Shown in pieces: positions 6,865 through 10,497 of a DNA stretch of 10,497 nt. Location of the stretch: positions 1-10,497 of the forward strand of contig QMLM01000037.1 in the NCBI GenBank assembly GCA_003646745.1, given 5' to 3'. Within the stretch, counting starts at the first letter, position 1; every line of letters starts with the position of its first letter. A model generated the notes under the pieces. It was not told the DNA's origin. It searched no databases and worked only from the letters and a program-made list of their open reading frames with translations. This DNA comes from Deltaproteobacteria bacterium. GTDB lineage: Bacteria; Desulfobacterota; B13-G15; RBG-16-54-18. Position numbers and translations under genes: made by a program.

Positions 6865-7512
6865 TTATTCGGTTTTTGTTATAAAAGGGGTATATCCATC
6901 TTTTACCAGAAGGTGAGCATACTGATAGGCCTCTTGCCGGCTGCTGAATTTTCCCAACCTCACTCGATAATATTTACTCTCTGGTGTCTTCAATATACTG
7001 ATGTAGACCACCTGATGGATCTTTTTTAATTCCTTCATTAGCCTGAGGGCATTGGCCCTGTGGATAAAGGAGCCCACCTGAACTGTAAAGGGTCCTTCTG
7101 CAGGCAGAGGCAGTCCTTTATCTAAGACCTCCACCCTCACCCAGGCTACTCCTTCTTGTACCATCCCTAATATATGGGCAGCAGCATAGGAGAGGTCGAT
7201 GATTCTTCCCTTCACGAAGGGGCCACGGTCATTGATAGTTACCATTACCGATCTGCCATTTTTTAGGTGGGTGACCATCACCTTGGTCCCCATGGGGAGG
7301 GTTCGATGAGCGGCAGTTAGCTGAAACATATTATATACCTCACCACTGGAGGTGCGTCGACCATGGAACTCCCTCCCATACCATGAGGCCCATCCGTACT
7401 CTACCCTTCGGACACCCGGGGGGAGCTTAGGTGGGGGGATCTTTATCTCCCTCTTCGGGGCACACGCTAAAGAAAGTAGCAAGATGAGATATATCCATAC
7501 TATCCTTTTCAT
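6865..7512 (-). CDS. rlpA: RlpA-like septal lytic transglycosylase lipoprotein with SPOR domain
   Basis: RlpA proteins cleave glycan strands stripped of stem peptides at the division septum and sit in the cell envelope. The 215-residue protein begins with a hydrophobic signal ending LSLAC, a near-consensus lipobox with C17 as the probable lipidated residue. A proline-rich linker follows, then the double-psi beta-barrel domain (about 38-130) with the ASWYG motif. E58, H69 and D95 have exactly the spacing of P. aeruginosa RlpA E120, H131 and D157, so it is probably catalytically active. A SPOR domain (about 142-215) starts FTVQVGSF and would bind denuded septal peptidoglycan. GAGG lies 8 bases before the ATG. 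It is last in the minus-strand cluster, 17 bases after the radical SAM gene, and its end faces the activase end 9 bases away. Confidence 0.93.
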   Translation of the reverse strand: MKRIVWIYLILLLSLACAPKREIKIPPPKLPPGVRRVEYGWASWYGREFHGRRTSSGEVYNMFQLTAAHRTLPMGTKVMVTHLKNGRSVMVTINDRGPFVKGRIIDLSYAAAHILGMVQEGVAWVRVEVLDKGLPLPAEGPFTVQVGSFIHRANALRLMKELKKIHQVVYISILKTPESKYYRVRLGKFSSRQEAYQYAHLLVKDGYTPFITKTE

Positions 7513-7529
7513 CCTTGTAGCCTCACGAC

Positions 7530-8564
7530 CTATAGAACGAGGGATACCGTTCCCCTTTCCCTTTGAGGATCACTTTTCACCCTTATCTCCTTTAGGCCAA
7601 AGGATTCCTTGAGCCTCTTTATATTCATCCCCCTCTGCCCAAAGAAATTAGAGATATCCTGGGGGGAAAGGATGAAGGTGGGGCAGCTACCCTTATCTGC
7701 AAGGGAGTTGGCCAAAGCAGAAACGGCCTGATCATATAGGATAGAGCTTTCCACCAATTGTCGAAAGGCAGGGTGGTAAGGGCCGGCCACTATGGTTTCT
7801 CCTTCCTCCAGCGAAGGGGTTGGTTGCAATCCCACCCTGATCACCGGGATCTTGGCCTGACGAAATCTCTGCATGGCATCCTTGGTGAGGTTTACTGCTT
7901 CCCACAGGGGAAGAGGGCGGTATTTCCCTTTCTTAAACCACCTTTCCAAGGCCGTTCCCTTTATTACCAATGTGGGGTAAATGCGGACAAAATGGGGCCT
8001 CAATTCTATTACTTTTTCTACGGTAGAGGCGAATTTTTCCGATGTGTCACCTGGCAGACCGACCATGAGTTGAATCCCCACCTCGAAGTCTCTCTGTTTT
8101 AGCTCCCTCACGGCTCTTTTTACCGTTCTAGCTCGGTACCCTCTGCAGGAGATCCTCAGCACTTCGTCGTCCATCGACTGTACCCCAAGTTCAACAGTGG
8201 TTACCTTGCCCGCTTTGAGGATTTCCAGGATCTCAGGGTATATATAATCGGGTCGCGTGGATAACCGTAAGGAGTGAACCCTTGCATCCCTCAGAAAGGG
8301 GGTGACACTACGCAGAAGTTCCTCTTGTGTATGCAGAGCAAGGGCGGTGAAACTCCCCCCATAGAAGGCCACCTGCACCAGTTGAGCCTTCTTCATCTTG
8401 TGTATGCCTACCTTCAGATACCACTCTATCTCCTCTTGAATCTTTTCAGCGGTAGGGAGTGATGTGGTGTGGTAGGCAATTCGATTTTGATCACAGTATA
8501 TGCACCTGTGGGGACAACCGAAATGGGAGATAAAAATGGGAATTATGAATCTTTTGTCCTCCAC
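7530..8564 (-). CDS. Elp3-like radical SAM protein lacking the acetyltransferase domain
   Basis: Radical SAM enzymes use a [4Fe-4S] cluster to cleave S-adenosylmethionine into a 5'-deoxyadenosyl radical. The cluster motif is CPHRCIYC, with C17, C21 and C24. It is followed by GGSFT (69-73), which contacts the SAM amino group, STRPD (102-106) and the VELGVQSMDD segment. These are features of the Elp3-related (COG1243) branch. At 344 residues it is too short to contain the C-terminal GNAT domain of true Elp3, so it may not form cm5U on tRNA as Elp3 does. The tail, near GQRGMNIKRLKESFG, is basic and has a GxxG-like loop that could bind RNA, which is only an inference. The start is GTG at 8564, one base after the rnc stop, with GAGGAAGGA just upstream inside the rnc end. 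Similar genes next to rnc are familiar in clostridia. The substrate is unknown. Confidence 0.85.
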   Translation of the reverse strand: MEDKRFIIPIFISHFGCPHRCIYCDQNRIAYHTTSLPTAEKIQEEIEWYLKVGIHKMKKAQLVQVAFYGGSFTALALHTQEELLRSVTPFLRDARVHSLRLSTRPDYIYPEILEILKAGKVTTVELGVQSMDDEVLRISCRGYRARTVKRAVRELKQRDFEVGIQLMVGLPGDTSEKFASTVEKVIELRPHFVRIYPTLVIKGTALERWFKKGKYRPLPLWEAVNLTKDAMQRFRQAKIPVIRVGLQPTPSLEEGETIVAGPYHPAFRQLVESSILYDQAVSALANSLADKGSCPTFILSPQDISNFFGQRGMNIKRLKESFGLKEIRVKSDPQRERGTVSLVL

Positions 8565-8565
8565 T

Positions 8566-9255
8566 CTAGTCCTTCCTCAAAGTTTTTAGGGCCTCAGCGG
8601 CTGCCCGCTGCTCGGCTTCTTTTTTGCTTCTTCCTTTTCCCTTCCCGTAGACCTTCCCCCCAATATATATGGTCACCTCAAAGGTCTTGTCATGATCTGG
8701 GCCCTTTTGATCTGCCAAGATATATTGAGGGGTGGTATTTAAATGTCTTTGGGTATATTCCTGAAGGCTAGTTTTAAAGTCCGAATCCCTTAATCCTTCT
8801 CCCATCTCCTCCAACAGGGGGGCATACAATCGCTCTAATACTCGAAAGGCCTCTTTATATCCACCATCTAAATAAACGGCGGCCGCCAATGCCTCCGTCC
8901 CTCCGGCCAAAATAGAATTCTTCTGCCTCCCCCCAGTTTCATCTTCTCCCCGCCCCAATCTCAGGGTTTGCCCCAGTCCAAGCCCTCGGGCAAGGGAAGC
9001 GAGGGTAGCCTCCTTGACCAGTGAGGCCCGCGCCTTAGAAAGTCCTCCTTCATTGAGATGAGGGAAACGAACAAAAAGGAGATGGCTTACCACTAATTCT
9101 ATTACCGAATCCCCCAAAAACTCCAACTTCTCGTTGTCTTCCCCTTTCTCATTTTCCTGATGGAGCCAGGAGCGATGGGTAAGGGCCTGTGTGAGGAGCT
9201 GGAGGTTCCGGAAGCGATAGGAGATTTTTTCCTGCAATTTCTTTAGCTGAGACAC
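8566..9255 (-). CDS. rnc: Ribonuclease III
   Basis: RNase III cuts double-stranded RNA during rRNA processing and mRNA turnover. The 229-residue protein has the catalytic domain (about 1-150), with the signature NEKLEFLGDS giving metal ligands E42, E45 and D49, and a C-terminal double-stranded RNA-binding domain (about 157-227) ending in KKEAEQRAAAEAL. E121 matches E. coli E117. However, the usual aspartate three residues earlier (E. coli D114) is glycine, G118, in ILAGGTEAL, which may weaken metal binding. The start is GTG at 9255, immediately after the TAG of the preceding gene, with AAGGG as a modest ribosome binding site, so translation is probably coupled. The stop is one base from the start of the radical SAM gene. 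Confidence 0.96.
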   Translation of the reverse strand: MSQLKKLQEKISYRFRNLQLLTQALTHRSWLHQENEKGEDNEKLEFLGDSVIELVVSHLLFVRFPHLNEGGLSKARASLVKEATLASLARGLGLGQTLRLGRGEDETGGRQKNSILAGGTEALAAAVYLDGGYKEAFRVLERLYAPLLEEMGEGLRDSDFKTSLQEYTQRHLNTTPQYILADQKGPDHDKTFEVTIYIGGKVYGKGKGRSKKEAEQRAAAEALKTLRKD

Positions 9256-9597
9256 CTATGGCCCTTGAACTATTTCCACCCGGACGGCCTTAAGGAATCC
9301 CCTGTCGTTGATGTATTGGACTTTTACGGTCTCTCCTATATTGGGGTAACGTCGGGGGTAATATATAGTCCTTCTGCCTACATAAAAGGTATAGGTTTTT
9401 CTCGTTCTGTTACTTTCGACTACGAGAGTCCCGCGGCGAAAGACATTGATCTGGACGGATAAGACTTTTCCTTTCACCTCATTAGGGCCTATCTCTTTGT
9501 CCAGGGCTACCTTGCTGTGGGGAAGGATGCTTCCCATACCCATCACCGCCGTGGAGAGGACGATTATAAGGGCTAAAGCGGCTTTTTTGTACGCCAT
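9256..9597 (-). CDS. Small exported protein of unknown function
   Basis: I do not recognise a named family. The 113-residue protein starts with two lysines and a hydrophobic stretch (about 6-22), a likely signal peptide ending near GMGS, so export to the periplasm or membrane anchoring is expected. The remaining part, from about residue 42, is strongly basic and rich in predicted beta strands: a GKVLSVQ strand, an ESNRTRKTYTFYVG strand pair, and NIGETVKVQY followed by LKAVRVEIV. This resembles a small OB-like or DUF5666-like barrel, but that is an impression only. GGAGGT sits just 3 bases before the ATG. It is the first gene of the rnc cluster, and its TAG directly abuts the rnc GTG. The link to RNA processing is probably only shared transcription. 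Confidence 0.72.
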   Translation of the reverse strand: MAYKKAALALIIVLSTAVMGMGSILPHSKVALDKEIGPNEVKGKVLSVQINVFRRGTLVVESNRTRKTYTFYVGRRTIYYPRRYPNIGETVKVQYINDRGFLKAVRVEIVQGP

Positions 9598-9632
9598 ACG
9601 ACCTCCGTAGGCATTTTATTTGTGTTAAATCT

Positions 9633-9661
9633 TATATAACAGATCGATACCACGATGTCAA
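9633..9661 (-). promoter_or_regulatory. Near-consensus sigma70-like promoter for the rnc cluster
   Basis: On the minus strand, a perfect TTGACA (9656-9661) is followed after exactly 17 bases by TATATA (9633-9638), five of six -10 positions. Transcription would begin near 9626, about 29 bases before the ATG at 9597. No other convincing promoter is seen before rnc, the radical SAM gene or rlpA, so it probably drives all four genes. The -35 box lies only 15 bases from the first sequence that seems to belong to the insertion sequence. Confidence 0.65.
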
Positions 9662-9676
9662 GAAAGGGAAATTACT

Positions 9677-9686
9677 TGATGCATCA
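9677..9686. repeat. Perfect 10-bp palindrome near the insertion sequence end
   Basis: TGATGCATCA reads the same on both strands. It overlaps the start of the first 20-bp direct repeat. It may be a protein-binding site at or near the element end. Confidence 0.4.
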
Positions 9687-9700
9687 TTATAAAATCTACT
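9681..9700. repeat. Direct repeat copy 1 (GCATCAT-N6-ATCTACT)
   Basis: This 20-bp unit matches a second copy 36 bp away at 16 of 20 positions, with both 7-base blocks identical and the same 6-base gap. It lies between the transposase stop and the rnc cluster promoter. Subterminal repeats of this kind often bind transposase; that role is inferred. Confidence 0.5.
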
Positions 9701-9708
9701 TGAAGTAG
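9696..9708 (-). other. Short inverted repeat downstream of the transposase
   Basis: CTACTT (9696-9701) and AAGTAG (9703-9708) are inverted around one base, foldable as a 5-bp stem with a 3-base loop. On the minus strand it is followed by ATTTTAT, so it could be a weak terminator for the transposase transcript. It overlaps repeat copy 1. Confidence 0.3.
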
Positions 9709-9716
9709 TATTCATT

Positions 9717-9736
9717 GCATCATATGAAGATCTACT
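9717..9736. repeat. Direct repeat copy 2 (GCATCAT-N6-ATCTACT)
   Basis: The second 20-bp copy has the same two 7-base blocks as copy 1 and overlaps the transposase stop codon (9732-9734). The repeat period is 36 bp. Confidence 0.5.
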
Positions 9737-10497
9737 CCAGGGCATGGGTTTTTCTCCTGGATGAAGTAGCCAATTTTATGAGTTTATCTTGAAGTTTGAG
9801 TAGTTTTCTTCTTAAGGCCGCAGGATTCAGCATCTCATACTCCTCTCTAAGCCTCTCTTTTGCCTCCTCAGAGACCTCCTCACACTCAAGCACCCTCTCA
9901 CAGGGGGTCTTGGGATCATCATATCTCCTCTTCACCCTTGAACCTTCTCTCAGCTTCTCGAGAAGCTTCATCGAGGGCTGAAAGTAGTTCACATAGAGCC
10001 TCAGCACCCCTCCCACCTCCCTGAGGAGCCTCAGGGCCTCCTCCCCCTCATACCGAAGATATCCCACATACCTCCTCACTACAGACCAATTCTTCTGCTC
10101 TATATGGCAGTTGTCATTCTTCCTGTAGGCCCTTGAGCGGGTGAAGGTGATGCTACTCTGCTCACACCACCTGAGGAGGTGATAATTGATGAAGGCAGAG
10201 TCATTGTCAGAGTCTATCCCCTTCAGGGGGAAGGGAAACCTCTCCTCCGCCTCCCTCAAGGCCTCAAAGACCCAGACCTGGGCCCTATTCTTCACAGGGA
10301 TCAACTCCGTCCATTGGGTCTTTACATCCGTCATCGCCAGAGTGTAACAGAAATCCCCTCTTGGTGAACCCTCATCATGGCTCACCAGGTCTATCTCTAT
10401 GAATCCTGCCTGCCTCCTCTCTTTGGCCAGGAGCCTATCGATGGTGGATGAGGATATCCTCAGGAGCAGTTCTCTGGTTTTGGGATCAAGCTCTATC
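9732..10497 (-). CDS. DDE (DD35E) integrase-core transposase, partial at 5' end, possibly decayed
   Basis: The frame is open from the right edge to a TAG at 9732-9734, giving about 254 visible residues; the true start lies outside the window. It begins with a helix-turn-helix-like segment, LLLRISSSTIDRLL, followed by the catalytic core. The acidic triad is intact: D in FIEIDL (codon 10389-10391), D in DSDN (10206-10208) and E in HIEQKN (10098-10100), with 35 residues between the last two. The C-terminal part carries YVNYFQPSMKLLEK and a basic coiled tail. Related integrase-type transposases usually have a linker of some 35-40 residues between the ATIDRLL helix and the first catalytic strand; here only about six residues separate them. 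The usual DNGxEF is DNDSAF. Both points suggest decay or a divergent subgroup. Family naming is from memory. Confidence 0.82.
   Translation of the reverse strand, partial: IELDPKTRELLLRISSSTIDRLLAKERRQAGFIEIDLVSHDEGSPRGDFCYTLAMTDVKTQWTELIPVKNRAQVWVFEALREAEERFPFPLKGIDSDNDSAFINYHLLRWCEQSSITFTRSRAYRKNDNCHIEQKNWSVVRRYVGYLRYEGEEALRLLREVGGVLRLYVNYFQPSMKLLEKLREGSRVKRRYDDPKTPCERVLECEEVSEEAKERLREEYEMLNPAALRRKLLKLQDKLIKLATSSRRKTHALE

Larger units (their letters stand above)
9677..10497 (-). mobile_element. Insertion sequence, distal part (other end outside the window)
   Basis: The element is recognised by its integrase-core transposase gene and by the palindrome and paired direct repeats just beyond the stop codon. 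I place the near end provisionally at 9677, the outer edge of the palindrome. The exact boundary, terminal inverted repeats and target duplication cannot be fixed because the other end is missing. It is inserted upstream of the rnc cluster with its transposase reading toward that cluster. Confidence 0.6.

Noticed and set aside
7352..8771. Several plus-strand frames of 60-114 codons across rlpA, the radical SAM gene and rnc
   Set aside because: All lie opposite well-supported genes and contain no recognisable features.
9677..9736. CRISPR array
   Set aside because: There are only two imperfect copies with a 16-base gap, far below array structure; an insertion sequence end explains them better.

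Overview
The window looks like a chromosomal segment of an anaerobic, Gram-negative bacterium, most likely Desulfobacterota (deltaproteobacteria-like). The evidence is a very large 2-hydroxyacyl-CoA dehydratase activase-type protein typical of strict anaerobes, an RlpA lipoprotein with a SPOR domain, a possible outer-membrane barrel C-terminus, strong AGGAGG ribosome binding sites and sigma70-like promoters. Phylum assignment is an inference from gene content and protein style, not from a search.

Layout. Positions 2-88 hold the possible tail of an outer-membrane protein. A sigma70-like promoter (133-162) and a leader with a possible 15-codon ORF precede coaD (275-781), whose stop overlaps the start of ispG (778-1836) as ATGA. 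On the other strand, a CDP-alcohol phosphatidyltransferase (1833-2411) converges on ispG with a 4-bp overlap. A compact divergent promoter region (2412-2637) separates it from a 1405-residue activase-like protein (2638-6855). That protein carries two tandem BcrAD/BadFG ATPase modules, a four-cysteine linker, a DUF2229-like section and a C-terminal half resembling the dehydratase partner subunit. It is the most unusual gene here.

From 9597 down to 6865 the minus strand carries a tight four-gene cluster: a small exported protein, rnc (RNase III), an Elp3-like radical SAM protein without an acetyltransferase domain, and rlpA. Gaps are 0 to 17 bases. A near-consensus promoter (TTGACA, 17-base spacer, TATATA) lies just upstream. 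The RNase III has glycine where the family usually has one of its metal-binding aspartates.

The right edge is the distal part of an insertion sequence. It encodes a DD35E integrase-core transposase that runs off the window and appears to have lost part of its linker and conserved DNGxEF residues. Between its stop codon and the rnc cluster lie two copies of a 20-bp direct repeat and a palindrome, probably the element's end.

Functionally, most of the window is housekeeping: CoA, isoprenoid and phospholipid synthesis, RNA processing and cell-wall remodelling. The giant activase is the exception, an orphan enzyme with no obvious substrate-specific partner nearby. I did not find a defence island, CRISPR array, tRNA or rRNA.
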